DNA of 64,000 nucleotides from Akebia trifoliata (GCA_017979445.1 CM030715.1:29981090-30045089); one strand, 5' to 3'. Positions 11,401 through 23,625 are shown, counted from the first letter of the stretch. The notes: generated by a model not told the origin, from the letters alone. Numbers and translations are program-made.

Positions 11401-14400
11401 CAGATCGAACTTTCTCATTGAGAAAATGAACATCAACCTTTATATGCTTAGTCCTTTCATAAATAACTGAATCAGATGCAAGCATGATGACAGACTTGTT
11501 ATCACAAAATAAAGTGAAAGAACCAGAGATAGAAATCTCAGCTCCGTCAATAAAGATCTAAGCAAAATAGCTAAAGCAAAGATAATACCAGGAGCCTGAG
11601 ACTGAGAGGAACTACACGGCGACGACGCTCGTCACTATCAATGGTAGCAAATGTCTCAAATAAAGAAGATAATAGGGTGGTGTTAAGGATCTGGTTCTGA
11701 AGTGCCTCAAACTCTGGACGTAAACCCATGAGGAATTGATATGTCTAATGTCGAACAATCCTTGTAACCACATATCTAGCTGCCTCTGTAGACAAATCAG
11801 TCATAGGCTCATAATGAGAGAGCTCCTCCCGAAGGGACTGAAGAATTCCAAAGTAATTTGTGACGCTCTGAGTTCCTTGGGTAGCCTCGGCAATATCTTG
11901 ATAAAGCTTATAAATCCTCGAGTCATTCCTTGCATGCGCATATGTCTGAGTGAGGACTGCCCACAAAAAGGAGACAGTCTCATCATACATAAACATGGTG
12001 TAGATGCGTTGCTCCATGGAATTGAAAAGTCATTCAAGAATGGTGCAGTTATCGATCTCCCATTGTTCAATTTTGGTATCAGTGAGGGGTGGCTTAGTAA
12101 TGATGCCCAAACGTCATCCAAATTTTTCTTTACTACCCAAATAAAACTTAACCGACTGAGACCAGAACTAAAAATTTCGACCATCTAATAAGGTATTAGT
12201 AATACATTGGGCAAAAGAGTTTGCCCCAAGAGTAGTGTTGAAGTCCTTGGTTTCTTAATGTGATGTCATACTAACGAGAACAAACAAGAACAAAGTAGAT
12301 TTGGCTTAAAGGGAGATCTATACCAGAAACAAACGAACTTATTGCAGTCGAAAGAAAGAGAAAAAGGCACCCAGCAAAACCTTGGTTGCTATCACAAGGT
12401 TTAACACAACCCAAAAACTTACTGTAGTTGTTGCCGTAGGGTGTATCACATCCCAAAGAATAGCCTAGCTGCTGTCGTAGGATGCAACACAGTCCAACAG
12501 AACCCTAGTTGCTGTCAATGGTCATAAACACAGCCCTAGCTGCTGTTGCAAGGTGTAACACAGTCAAGAAAACAGCCTAACTGTTGTCGTAGGTCATAAA
12601 CTCAGCCCTAATTGCTGTCACAGGGCCTCACACAACACCTTGTTGCCATCGCAGGGCATATAAAGCTATCCTAGTTGCTGTTGAAACACCAAAAACTGAA
12701 CTTATCTCGCGGACAGAAACCCTCATAGGGTAAGCACAGCGCAAAAAAGAACTATCACAGCATGTGAAAGATGGATGAAATCCCTTTTGCAACATGCGAT
12801 AAAGTGACCAAGAATCAAAAGAAGAAAAAAAAAAGCCTCCGAAGGGAAGACCTTCTAACGATACAAAGATGTTGAGAAGAGAAGAAAAGAGGTGAAGAGA
12901 AAAGACTTCAAGGTTCAAGGAAAATCGAAGAGGGAACTCAAAGGGGGGGTGGGACAATGGGTCCTCTAAAGGCATTGATACCAAGAAGAATTGTAGAAAG
13001 TAATTTTCTAGCCTCAGAATGAGAGCTAGGGAGATAAAATATATATATATATATATATATTAATAAAAGTGTGAATGGACATAAACGCCCTTACATAGAA
13101 ATAATAGAAAAAACATAAAAAAATAAATATTATTTCCAATAATATAAAGGGAAAGCATTGAGTGTTACATCATCTAAATGTCTCCACAATCATTTATAGG
13201 AAAGCATTGAAGTGTTTCACTCCCAACCTGCTCCCCTTTCTCGGCATATGCACGGTCCTCCACTCAATACTATTGTACTTATAAATGTTGCCCATGCATT
13301 TCCATGAGAACTCCCTAACCAACTCGTCCATTATGTTGGAGGCACTCATATAAATGGGCAGGAGAGAGAAAATGTGTGGGGAGAATGTAAAGTGCTTCTG
13401 TAGGTGCCAGCTAGTTTAGTTGGTAAAGTTTTTGGGTGATGATATCAAACACCTGGGTTCAAATCCCACCAGCATCGAGTTACTAAACTCATTAAAAACA
13501 GGCTTACCAATCCAAAAAATAATGTAAAGTCCTTCTGAAGGGAGCAATCTTTCCACCTTTGGATGGCTTTCCTTTCTTCCAAGAAACTATTATTATAATC
13601 TTTCAACTCCCGAGACCAATTCTTAGATCTACATCTCACCCAAGAGGAGTGCCAAGGTAAGGCATGAAAAGACAACCCAATTTGCATTACAAGCTACCGC
13701 CCTGCAACTAAACTACACTCCCACTCCAAAAATCTCATTCAATCAAGAGATTAGTATGTATTTTAAAACCAGTTCAAAGCAATGCAAAGGGCATCTGAAA
13801 TACTTCAGCAGGCCATAAATGATTTGGAAAATAATAAGGTATGACCAACAAATTAAGGGTAAGAGTTGGGTTATCGCCTACATCCCCAAAAACCTTCCAA
13901 AATCCCCTATTCCATAGCCTTACCGGTCATTTTACAAAAAATGCCTCTCTAGAGTTCTCAAATGAAGGTAGTAGAGTCATACCACCACCAAAATGAAGAT
14001 TACATTTTTCTTTGACCAAAACTGGGAAGAAACCAAGGTGGCACACAAACTTCAAACTCATTCTACGTAACATTCATCCATGAAACTCCAGCTGCCATGA
14101 CCATCATCGTTTTCCATATTAACTTTGCAAATACATTAGGCTTTTCCAAATAAATTTCGGAATCAATACATTCTTTCGCAATGAGTAACCCACCCTGCAA
14201 AGAATCAATCCACCACATGATAGCTCTTTAAATGGGGAAATAATAGAGCCCGACACCCCCACAGTTTAGGAGCTAATGCGAGGTGCTAAGATTCACATAT
14301 ACTCATGTAGTGTAATTTTATAATTGCAAAGATTTTTTTTTATTCCTATGTTACTTGGGCACTTCGACACCTTAGCAGTTGTCAAACATCAGACATCAAC

Positions 14401-17400
14401 TTATAATCATTCACATTAAAGCTTGAAGTGAGAAAACAGTATGGGTACAAGTTATTATCTCCTAATAGAAAAAGGGAAGAAATTATTTACTCTTGATACC
14501 TGGGCTAGACATTTATCGCCAAACGTCCTAGTGGAGATCCATTCCTCCAGTAATGCCTACATTAATGAAAAATTAATAAAAAAAGGTCAACAAGAAAAAC
14601 AAAATCATTCACAAATATGAACAATCACATCAACATTGACCAAATCTAGATAATAGTTGATAACATGGTTGACAAAAACGTTCTGCGAAAAGCATATGGC
14701 TTATTCACGATAGAATGAAACAATTTCATCAAACAACTAATTGCAGTTGTGTCTGGTCTTCATCATCATCTTAAAAGTCTTATCCCAAAAATTTGGGGTA
14801 GGCTAATTGCATCAAATACATTACGAAATCAAAATAAAATTCTAAAACTAAAAGAGAATAAAATCATGCTACTTCAGCATGGTTTCAAAATAAAGCCAGG
14901 TCTCAAGTGATGGTATTACTCCAACATAAGTTATTACAAGTAAGATCCTTAATTAATTTATCTACATTTACTAAAGAGCATTTTTTACCCAAAATAAAGG
15001 GTTTCCATATGATGTGGCCAAGAGCAAAGTAAGCTATCACGACGAAGTTAAAAAAAAAAATAGTATTTAAAAACACCTTGTGGTCAAACTCTGCCATCTT
15101 CAGAACTATAGGTACGATGATTGGTTCAGCAGAAGACTTTTCTTTCACAGGAGGAATAACTTTTGTCTCCTCCATATCTTTAAGAGTTTCACCTACAATG
15201 GGTCAAACATTTACCCAAATGAGATACATTTCATCAAGTTGTAGACTCTTACCCATTTGTTGCATCTAAAATGATAAAACGGATATGAAATAGAGAAACA
15301 AGGCAGGGGGAACGAGAAAAATGTTCTGGACATTTAGAGCACAAGATTAACCTTGATTTTCAGGAACATTTCCTTCTAAGTCAATAGATTCCAGACAATC
15401 TGAAACTTCAGTCACCCGGTGAGCAGATATTCCCACTTCGGGGTTTGTAGTCTCAGGACAAATGTTGCTACTCTCAAAGTCATTTCCACAAGGACTATTT
15501 GAAATGTCTTCCTTTTCTGCTGAAATATTATTTTCAGGGGTCATGAGAACGGGTTTTGGCTCTTCATTTTTTGTAGGTACGCTCGTCGGTTCTCTGTTCT
15601 CATCATCCATTAAATAAATACTTGGATCCAAATGTATTCCCTGCCACGAGTAAGAGAATGAGGGGATTGGTCAACCATAACGAGAATTTTCAATGTAGAT
15701 TGTACATTGGAAACATATGAATGGCCAATTAAGGAAACAAATTTTCATTATGATTGAAAAATGACTCGTGAAAATCTAGTTAATATACATAGCGAAGTTG
15801 AAACTTAGTAATAGCAGATCAATTATTGAGATATTTAACCCTTTGTCGTTGATCTTATCAAGCATTCAAGTGGAGTCAAATTAATAAAAGTTTGGACTCA
15901 ATCTAAGCCAAATCCTAAAATAAAAAAATCCAATAAGAGTCAACATTACCGTTAAAAATATATCTCATTTTGATTGTTGATAACAAGTTAATTGAAATCT
16001 GTGCAATATTTATAAAAAACAACACCACCTGAGGAACTACTGAGATTAAAAAAATGGAGCGGTGCTAAATGTATGCATTAATGAGGCTAGTAGAATAAAA
16101 TGCATTTCACCACCACATAACAAAACTAAGTTGACTAAACACACCTCAATTATAATAGGCTTCCCATCTTTCATTGCTTTCTTCAAATCACCAGCCAAAC
16201 CTAGAAAGACGCAATCACGTAATGAAGCAAACAACTAATGAGATACAACACAGAAGGTGGAGCTAAGACATGATCCAAAATCGTTAAAGCTCCTCATAAA
16301 GTTCAATTATAGTATCTTGAGTAATTATCTGCCAACAACTATCACAAATGTATATATCAACTACCTTTACGAACAATTCTGCATTCTCTACAAAATTCAG
16401 TAATAAGTTCCTCTGGGGAGCTGAAGTCTCGTGCCCACACTGGAGTAGATACCAATGGTGCACTGCATAAAACAATATAATAAATCATAAACAGCCAATG
16501 AGATCCAGTAAAATAAATAGCCTGAGATGTTAAAAATATATACAAGAGTAAGATGTTAATCCATTCTATTTGTATCAATGATATGATGAGAAGTCTCGAC
16601 TAAACTGAACGATATATGGGAAAAATAATCATAGGCTCACGCAAACTCACAAAGATATGAAGATGCACATCATATATTATGTAAACTATTTTAAAAGCTC
16701 AATTAAGCTAAAATATAGTCCAATGAAATAATACTAATTTTTATAAATATGTAAACCACATTTGAATTAACTACATTACTTTTCTGGTATGAGACGAAAA
16801 TAATCAACTCCATTACTTTTCTGGTATGAGATGAAAATACTCAACTCTATACCTTACAGATATGAGACGTCTCAATCGGGAAATTCCAATGTTCTTCATT
16901 AATATATATTGTAACATCGATCGATATGCTTAAATATTGAACATCTTAATCACAACCAGAAAAATTTTACTTACATCACTGAATATTATATGAAATACTC
17001 ATTTTCAAGTCAAAAAGTCCATGGATAGGTAGAATGATGAAGTATAGCCATGTGTACAGATGTAACTTAAAACTTAATTGAATGGTGACAAAAAATTATA
17101 TCTTAAGCATAGTTTCCTTGATAAGCTGCAAAGTTTGGATATTTGTATCCAACTTCTCGAAGAAATTAAGGAAGCATTTGTATCTACAAATGAACATACC
17201 ATATACTGTGTGCAACATTTTTTTCCTAAAATACAAAAGAATGGATAAAAAAAGCAAAAAAGATGTCCACGTACTCTGTTGATGTGCGTAGCAATTCATA
17301 GACCATATCTGTCTGTACATTACACACATAATACATGTCAAAGGAATCAACATAACTCAAAGGAGTTAGCTAAAAAGAATATTATTGAGAATACTTGTAT

Positions 17401-19563
17401 AAGATATAAAATAGATTCACCTGTAAAACGTTTGGCAAGTTTAGTCGCTGTGCAAGTTGGGTCGCAATGGTGGACTTCCCAGCACAGGCAGTTCCACATA
17501 CAAGTATTACAAGTGGTACTCTTTGGTGATGAAATCTGAAGGAGAGTGACAAGAAAAGTAGTATTAAAATACATAGAAGTACTTATAATCTCTTTCCCAC
17601 AATATTAACTGCAGCCAATCTATAAAATTGATAATCAACAATAGCATATGTAGTGGATCAATGGTGATAAGTTTATAATAAATTGGTCATGAATTGGCAT
17701 ATATGTTATCCCCCTCCAAAAAAAAAAAAAACCCCACCCCACCCACCCACCACTAAAAAAAGAAGAAGAGAGAGAGAGAATACAGGTAGGCAAAAAATAT
17801 TGGTTAGCAAAATTATAAAGAAAGGACTATTAATCCATAACAAGAAAAGAATGGAATACGTGTCAGCAGCTAGAGTCTGGGTGATCACTAAGAGGACATT
17901 TATGGGGAGGATTGCTCAAGAAAATATTCAAAGTTAGTTCACATAGGAAAACTGACCTGGTCATCATCTTGTAACGGTTTATGTATTCTTCTCCATATCC
18001 CCGCCGCTCCATAAGCTAAAAATATAACACACGAAGAGTAAAAAAATTTATAGTCATAGTAATAGAATCAGGACAGTGTCCAGAGAGGACCTAGGAAACT
18101 ATGAAAACAAGAAAAAGTAATCAATTTTATATAAACTGTCCCTGATAAAAGTCGTTTCATCTTAATTATGGAATAAAGAATTTTGAGGTTGTGAAACATA
18201 TTAACCACTTAGAGGTTCTAAGCGGTGCAAAATGATGCATTGTTTGTGATCAAAAAGGAAAAAAAAGGAAAGAAATGATGCACTACCACTAACAACCAAA
18301 TAAGTCCACCTACAGGATCAATATGGTTGGAAAGATTTCAAATGGATCAAAATCACAAAAAAGATAATGAAATTTTCTATTTAGTGAACATCAAGGTTTC
18401 CAAACTTACTCATTTAACATCCTTGTAAGTTAACAAAATAAGATGTCTGGACAGAACAAAATGATAAAGTGGAAGACTTACATTACATTTTGATGCACAA
18501 ATATACTAGGCACACTACATTAAACATCTTTTAATGCTTAATTATGCTAAAAATATGATTTAGCCAAATAATACTACTGTTCGAGAATATTGTAAAAACA
18601 TGTTTTTCATAATCATTATCGCCATCTACACCTTATCCCAATTACTTGGGTCAGCAATATGAATCATATCATATCTCCGCAATTTAACAAAATCAATGAT
18701 TTCATAACCATATTAAGGGTTTAACATCATTTTTTGCCAGCTGTCAGCCTGACACAATTATCCTCCTTTATTTGGACTCGGGAACGGAAATGCAAAACAA
18801 TAACATTCCTATGTAACATTTCATAACCAATTCTTGACAAATTAATGCCAAAAATAGTTTCCATTACAATTTGAAGAAATTACTTTTGATGGATTTTAGG
18901 TGTAAGTACCTTAAACAGATTAGCTTCTAAGTCAGATTGGGATCTGGCAGAAACACCAATAAAAAACAAATTGGTTAGACCATGAATTAGCACAAAGGGT
19001 AGGATATCCAACCAATAATAAGAACAAATATTCACAAATGAACAGAGAGAATAACATACACATCCAAAAGGCTGTTGTCAATAAGCAGCTTTTTGAGTTC
19101 AAGAGCAATTTTAATTGCGACGTGATTGGGAATCTGAAGAAACAGATATAAAAATAAGAGTTGATTTTACTTCTAAATATTGAAATAAAAGAAATTGGCG
19201 AATTGGGGGGTTTTGTATTTGTATCTACCTTAGTAACTGTCAACATTCTACTAAGGAGAAATCTGGATAGAACATAGTAGTGATCTGCATTATCTCCCAA
19301 CCAAACCTTTACCTGATAGATTAAAATATATATATAAATCAAGACCATCATCAGAAGCTAATTTGAATAAATGAAAGATGAACCAAAGGAAGTTGAGGTG
19401 AAACCTTGACAAAGTCGTATTTAGAGGAAGCGTTTCGGGATGACAATCTGCCCGTTGGCAGTGATATGTCCCCTTTTACTTCTGAGTCATCACCACCATT
19501 TGGAGGCTTTGATGGAATTGCAACTCCTTTCCCCTTCTTCATAGAACAAACTTCCAATGCCAT
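7450..19563 (-). CDS. P-loop kinase of the 2-phosphoglycerate kinase-like family (LPA1-related), 15 exons
   Basis: Exons (minus): 19563-19405, 19312-19229, 19133-19060, 18943-18910, 18015-17957, 17535-17421, 17312-17275, 16462-16365, 16200-16145, 15640-15352, 15192-15077, 14556-14500, 10262-10197, 8721-8647, 7515-7450. All introns are GT-AG with matching phases, giving 461 residues. Residues 54-135 resemble the ATP-cone-like N-terminal region of archaeal 2-phosphoglycerate kinases (YYVLSRFLLSRMLTV). Walker A is GTACAGKS at 151-158, followed by VLQTDMVYELLRTS, the sensor-like PIIIEGIHLDP (235-245) and NLKTIQDYLC near 402. An acidic, Ser/Thr/Pro-rich insert (about 250-355) splits the kinase fold. 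Rice LPA1, a relative, affects phytic acid; the substrate here is unproven. The start is the first ATG of the conserved frame. Intron 12 (4.2 kb) hosts a Copia element; intron 14 a poly-G run. Confidence 0.9.
8370..8402 (+). repeat. Uninterrupted run of 33 G in intron 14 of the kinase gene
   Basis: The plus strand reads 33 consecutive G; the kinase pre-mRNA would carry C33. Such a run could form a G-quadruplex on the plus strand. Assembly length may be unreliable in homopolymers. Confidence 0.9.
10945..11030 (+). mobile_element. tRNA-derived SINE fragment (Pol III A and B box)
   Basis: TAGCTAAGTTGG resembles a Pol III A box and GGGTTCAAATCC a B box, spaced as in a tRNA. Nearly the same sequence recurs at 32328-32405, showing a dispersed family. 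The arms do not fold as a tRNA acceptor stem. It lies in intron 12 of the kinase gene. Confidence 0.6.
11123..11259 (-). repeat. 3' LTR of the Copia element
   Basis: 137 bp, highly similar to 12986-13139. In element orientation it starts TGGAAATAATGTTTATT and ends in ...CTTTCTACAATTCTT. Confidence 0.82.
11271..11560 (-). pseudogene. Remnant of Copia pol: C-terminal RNase H segment
   Basis: The reading includes LFCDNKSVIMLASDS, ERTKHIKVDVHFLNEKV and SSSDQLVDMLTKS, the usual end of a plant Copia polyprotein just before the 3' LTR. All upstream pol domains are missing, so this is a fragment joined to the gag remnant. Confidence 0.85.
11580..12165 (-). pseudogene. Degenerate Copia gag
   Basis: One frame reads FWSQSVKFYLGSKEKFG, then TILE*LFNSMEQRIYTMF, SRIYKLYQDIAEATQG and FLMGLRPEFEALQNQIL, matching the UBN2/gag domain of plant Copia elements. 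At least four in-frame stops interrupt it, including GGA-TGA, GAA-TGA and CAT-TAG. It cannot make full-length Gag. Confidence 0.82.
12380..12690. repeat. Degenerate short tandem repeats in the Copia leader
   Basis: Variants of CTAGTTGCTGTCGTAGG followed by ...AACACAGCC recur about six times at ~50-60 bp spacing between the primer-binding side and gag. Probably an expanded untranslated leader of this retrotransposon family. Confidence 0.6.
12986..13139 (-). repeat. 5' LTR of the Copia element
   Basis: 154 bp; longer than its partner mainly because of a TA run at 13037-13062. Several substitutions separate it from the other LTR, so the insertion is not recent. Confidence 0.82.
13398..13475 (+). 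mobile_element. tRNA-derived SINE-like fragment
   Basis: TAGTTTAGTTGGTAAAG resembles an A box and CTGGGTTCAAATCCCACCA a B box with T-arm. The flanking 7-mers do not pair as an acceptor stem, so it is not a working tRNA gene. Located in kinase intron 12. Confidence 0.5.
14757..14830 (+). mobile_element. Possible truncated RTE-type LINE 3' end
   Basis: CATCATCATCTTAAAAGTCTTATCCCAAAAATTTGGGGTAGGCTAATTGCATC resembles the CTTATCCCAACT..GGGGTCGGCTACATGAATC tail common to plant RTE LINEs. A second such piece is at 18608-18680. Recognised from memory only; no coding part is present. Confidence 0.4.
16768..16855. repeat. Short tandem duplication in a kinase-gene intron
   Basis: A ~44-bp unit containing CATTACTTTTCTGGTATGAG is repeated twice in direct orientation with few differences. 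Confidence 0.7.
18608..18680 (+). mobile_element. Possible truncated RTE-type LINE 3' end (second copy)
   Basis: ATCGCCATCTACACCTTATCCCAATTACTTGGGTCAGCAATATGAATC resembles the same LINE tail as at 14757. It lies in a kinase-gene intron. Confidence 0.38.
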
Positions 19564-20553
19564 CTCTCACTTACTCCGTTCTTCGTATCTCTCTCACACA
19601 CATGCATTCATACACGCTTTTAAGTGCAAACCAATAGTCCACTCATACCCATATTTAGCAATTCTGCATAGATACAGATTAAATCGTATGCTTCAGAAAA
19701 GTCATTCAACAGTTCATTAAAAGGTTCACCAAAAAAACAAAGAAAAAAACTGGGAACAACAAAAATGTGCTATGGAAATGGTTCGGATATAATTCAAGTT
19801 CAACACTCTAAAAAAATCCAGTATGAGATTAAAGTGGGTACACTTCAGAAAAGCCATTCAACAGTTAATTTAAAAATTCAGCAAAAAAGAATAGGGGAAC
19901 AACAAAAAGGCATCACAGAAATGGTTCGGATATCATTTAATTCAAGTTCAACACTCTAAAAAAAAATTTTAAAATTATGTTCTACATATAAAAGACATGT
20001 TTACTATTTACCTTTTACTGAACTTTCATTCAATAAAAGTTTTAATATTGAGGGGTTTCAGCCTTCCAGATTTTAGTGAAACCCATCTTTCATGAGAGAC
20101 TAACAAAAAATGATCCTAATTCCCTAATCTTCAACCTTCCAAAAACTTTGGGTTTTTTTTTTTTTTTTTCTTAAGTCTTCCCTAACAAAAACTCATCATT
20201 TTCAATTCAATCTTGTTAAATTTTAGGATAATAATTTTTACCCCATTTTCAACCTCAAGATTCTCTTTTAATTCCAATAACAAAATGGAGTTTTAGACAA
20301 GTTTAAGATAATGGGTTGAATGGGGTTGTATTGAAGACTAGTGTATTTTGATAATTGTTTGTTAATCTCTCATGGATCCTGATGAAGGAGGGTCTGTCAT
20401 CAGTTTGAAAACACATGGATATCTCACATATTTACCAAAATTTGGAGGGGTATGGTTAAATTACCTTTCAATTTAGGATTGAAATAAAGATTAGTTTTTC
20501 AGATCCATTAAGAACCCAGATCAGTAGAATTAGAAATATAACTACAGAGTCTC

Positions 20554-20556
<3 letters not shown>

Positions 20557-20605
<49 letters not shown>

Positions 20606-20612
20606 AGAGAGA
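20557..20612. repeat. (GA)n microsatellite
   Basis: About 27 GA units with one interruption (AGAGGAGAG). On the minus strand it is a CT-rich run immediately after a candidate 5' splice site. Confidence 0.95.
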
Positions 20613-20617
20613 CTAAC

Positions 20618-20800
20618 CTTTTCAGAATTCGTTGGACAGAGAAACCGTAACAGTTGTGTGTCGAGAGGAACTTGAGAGGGAGAAGGAAGACGAGATTCCC
20701 CTCTCGCGTGAAACATACAGTTTGAGGGAGGAGCCGAGTTTGATGCGAAGGCTTGGGACACGCATGCGAGCCACGTCATCCACAACCTTGATTTCTTTCA
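20618..20800 (-). other. Candidate non-coding first exon of the kinase gene
   Basis: Minus-strand sequence ends at a good donor (AAAG|GTTAGT, exon side 20618) followed by CT repeats. It lies ~1 kb upstream of the kinase ATG. It also holds TGACGTGG, an ACGT-core element seen in plant promoters. An intron in the 5' leader would join it to the coding exon near 19600. No transcript evidence; the upstream edge is a guess. Confidence 0.3.
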
Positions 20801-20858
20801 ATTACTAACGTAAATGACTTAAATGCCCTCATCTTCCACTTCTTAACTGAATTTTAAG

Positions 20859-20952
20859 GAGAGTTGCTATTGCCGCACCAACTATGCAATTCTTTGGTGA
20901 TTTATGAATTGGTGTGGCATTAGTAAAAATTAGTATGGCAATAATAGCTCTC
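20859..20952. mobile_element. Short MITE, GAGAGTTGCTATTGCC family
   Basis: 94 bp with inverted ends GAGAGTTGCTATTGCCGCAC and GTATGGCAATAATAGCTCTC. Flanks ATTTTAAG and ATTTTTAA match 6 of 8. Relatives at 30641-30742 and 55113-55221. Confidence 0.7.
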
Positions 20953-21063
20953 ATTTTTAATTTCTCATCTTCCAAAACCGGCCTTTTTCTTTCAAAATCA
21001 GGATTTTTCTTGTCAGATTCAAAACCAATCACTTTCCAACTAGTAACTTCATGCATACTTTTT

Positions 21064-21177
21064 AGAGTCGTGTAGGAGTGACCTCAAGCTGGAACCTCAT
21101 ATCGCACTTCTTCATGTCAAGAAGAACGATATGAGGTTCCAGCCTGAGGTCACTTCAACATTATTCTAATTTTTAGA
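21064..21177. mobile_element. Hairpin element, short type (GTGACCTCAAG arms)
   Basis: Arms GGAGTGACCTCAAGCTGGAA and its near-perfect complement TTCCAGCCTGAGGTCACTTC make a ~50-bp stem. The ends AGAGTCGTG and ACATTATTC match the wider hairpin family; the arms match 26141-26297. Confidence 0.75.
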
Positions 21178-22574
21178 CTATTCATCTTACCTTAAATCCA
21201 TTATTTTCAATCTGAAATTAATTTTTTTTCAATATATATATTCTATAAAAAAAAAAATTAGTTTACTATTTTCTCTTATTTAAATTTGAGAGATTCTATT
21301 ACCACACCAACTTTTGCTAACAACACTCCAATTCATATGTATATCAACATAGAATTAACAATCATCTTGGGGTCAAGCTTGAAATCTCTTTTGTATCTAC
21401 TAATTTTTATTTTATATTCATTGTTTTAACCTCAGCATTAACCCTTTTGTAAAAGATGGCAGGTTTGGAGGAAGGAAAAAAAATTATGTTTTTTTTTGGT
21501 CTACGGGTTGAAAACCCTTATTTCAGATATTTTCTGTTAAGAATAAATTTGGTCATGACCCCCATGTTTTGATTAATATTAAAGATACCCCTATACTTTC
21601 AAACTGATCACATCCCCCTTGATCTTGGTTTTTGCTTGGGAAAATACCATTGTCTTCAATCATTTTCGTCTATATGTTTTCTCTAAAATCAATCATCTTC
21701 AATGGATAAAAATTTTACTATCTTTTTTAAGTTTAAGATCGTATCTTAATTGCAAAAGTAAGACATGATTTTTTGAAGATTGATGAAATTTTGGATAGAA
21801 AAATCAAGAATTTCTTATGTAAGACATCTACATGTTGTAGAACAGATTGTTCTTGAGAATAGACTTTTGGATCGAGTCAACTCGATTTTGATCAACATGT
21901 TCAAGTTGAGCAGGTTGGAGGTTAGGTCCATACTCGACCCAAATTAATTTTAGTCATATATCTTTAGTTTAGTTCAGTTTTAAGTATATTAGAATTGTTT
22001 ATTTAGTTTTTTATTTATTTTCTAATTTCTATTTTTTATTCTTTACGTTATGAGTAGAAGTAGTTAGAAATACCCAAATTGAATTATGACAAGTTTAGAC
22101 AATGGGTATTATATTAAAAATAAGTCAGGAAAATTACTTTTTAGTATTTTAGAAGTTTTTTAAGTTATTGTGATGAAGTTATCGATATAAAGAGTTTCAA
22201 AAATGAAATCCAATCAATTCAAAACATATTAATACAATTATCTTTTCTCTTTAAATTACTTTATAGTTCTTTGCTTTATTTTCTTCCAACCTATTGTTTG
22301 TTTAACAATTGAATCTATTGATTCAAATTGATTTTGTATGTTCCACTAAATACGATCTCTCGATTCATTTCGAATCTATTGATTTACACACTTCTGCTAC
22401 ATCAGTTTCTACAGTCATTGAAAATGAGATTGAATAGGTAAAAGACAATGATTTTATAACTTAAAAACTTGAAGATTGAATAGATAGAATTTTTAGAGAC
22501 ATAGAAGATCAATGAAATTTTCAATTGAAAAATAAAGAGTTTCTACATGACAATGAAGAAGAGATTTGATTTTA

Positions 22575-23145
22575 GGGTATGTTTGATTGCACATGAAAAA
22601 TATGGTGGAAAATCAATTTCCATGGAAAACGACAATTTTCATGTGTTTGATTGCATTTTTCCATGGAAGTTGATTTTCCACCCCAATCAAAAAATCTATC
22701 AAAACATGGTTTTCACTTTCCCATCCATGTAGGTGGGAAACTAAAATCAACCCATATTTTTATCCTCAAAATATCATCTTCTTCTTCCCCACCACCATAA
22801 TCACCATCACACTAACCTCACCATCTCTAGCCACCTTTTTTTTCTTCTCTTTCTCTCTTCGTCTTCTTCTTATTCTTCTCCTTCCCTCATCTCCACTGTC
22901 ACCACCACCACCACGTCCCCCTCCTCTTATTATTTTCCAAGCCTCTTTTTCTCTCCCCTCTTCTCTCATCTTTTTTCTCCTCCTCTTTTTCCTTTTCTTT
23001 TTCTTCTTCTTCTTCTTCATCTTTCTCAGATATTTTTCTCATGATTCCGAGTAAAATTAAATAATAGGATTTGATTTTTCACCATTATTTTTTCATGAAT
23101 TTCCAATTCCATAAAAAGTCACTTTCCATGCAATCAAACATACTC
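22575..23145. mobile_element. Tourist-like (PIF/Harbinger) MITE with TTA target-site duplication
   Basis: Inverted ends GGGTATGTTTGATTGCACATG and GCAATCAAACATACTC are flanked by TTA on both sides (22572-22574, 23146-23148). The interior has TCTTCTTCTTC-type low-complexity sequence giving a spurious Lys/Arg-rich minus frame (22766-23020). A second member begins at 63339. Confidence 0.85.
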
Positions 23146-23625
23146 TTAGAGTTGGATTGTTTGAAGATTGAAGAGTTCTACCTTCCTCTTTGGTCCCAAT
23201 ATTCTATCTCCTCCAACCTTCAAACCTTAAGAACAAGTAGATTTTTTAAGAAGGGTGGACTTTGGCGTAAAAATAATTCTATATTTCATTGAAGAAATCG
23301 AATGAAGATGAGTTCAATAACTTGAAAATGACAGGTTTTCTCCAAGAAAAATTAAGAATTTTTAGTTGAGGTAGAAATCAATGGCATTTTGGTTAATGTT
23401 GAAGATACCCCTATGTTTTCAAATTAATGAGTATGCCCTTAACCTAAGTTTTCTCTTGGAGATATCTTAAATATTCTTAAGATAACTCCAACCTCTTACA
23501 TGGCAAAGATGAAGAACATGGGGAGATAACTCCAACATCCTACGTGGCAGACACATGTGGCTTTGCATAACCAGTGTTTCGCATCAAACTTGTCTCGGAG
23601 TCAAAGATCACCCTCTTTAGGAAAA

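Larger units (their letters stand above)
11123..13139 (-). mobile_element. Internally deleted Ty1-Copia LTR retrotransposon in a kinase-gene intron
   Basis: Two similar LTRs (11123-11259 and 12986-13139) bracket the element, which reads on the minus strand. Next to the 5' LTR (plus 12971-12984 region) is TTGGTATCAATGCC, close to the initiator-Met tRNA primer-binding site of plant Copia elements. A decayed gag follows, then the extreme C-terminus of the RNase H part of pol. Protease, integrase and reverse transcriptase are absent. The 3' LTR is preceded by a purine-rich tract. A 9-bp direct repeat TAATATAAA flanks it (11114-11122, 13140-13148), longer than the usual 5-bp TSD and AT-rich, so part may be chance. 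The element has the same orientation as the host gene. Confidence 0.85.

Noticed and set aside
11736..12188. 150-codon plus-strand frame
   Set aside because: Antisense shadow of the decayed Copia gag.
13398..13475. Possible tRNA gene
   Set aside because: A and B boxes are present but acceptor-stem halves do not pair; better read as SINE-derived.
21064..21177. MicroRNA precursor
   Set aside because: The stem is too perfect and long, and a relative with the same arms at 26141 shows it is a transposon hairpin; siRNA production is possible but not a miRNA call.
22766..23020. Lys/Arg-rich minus-strand frame
   Set aside because: Translation of a CTT/TCC simple repeat within a Tourist-like MITE.
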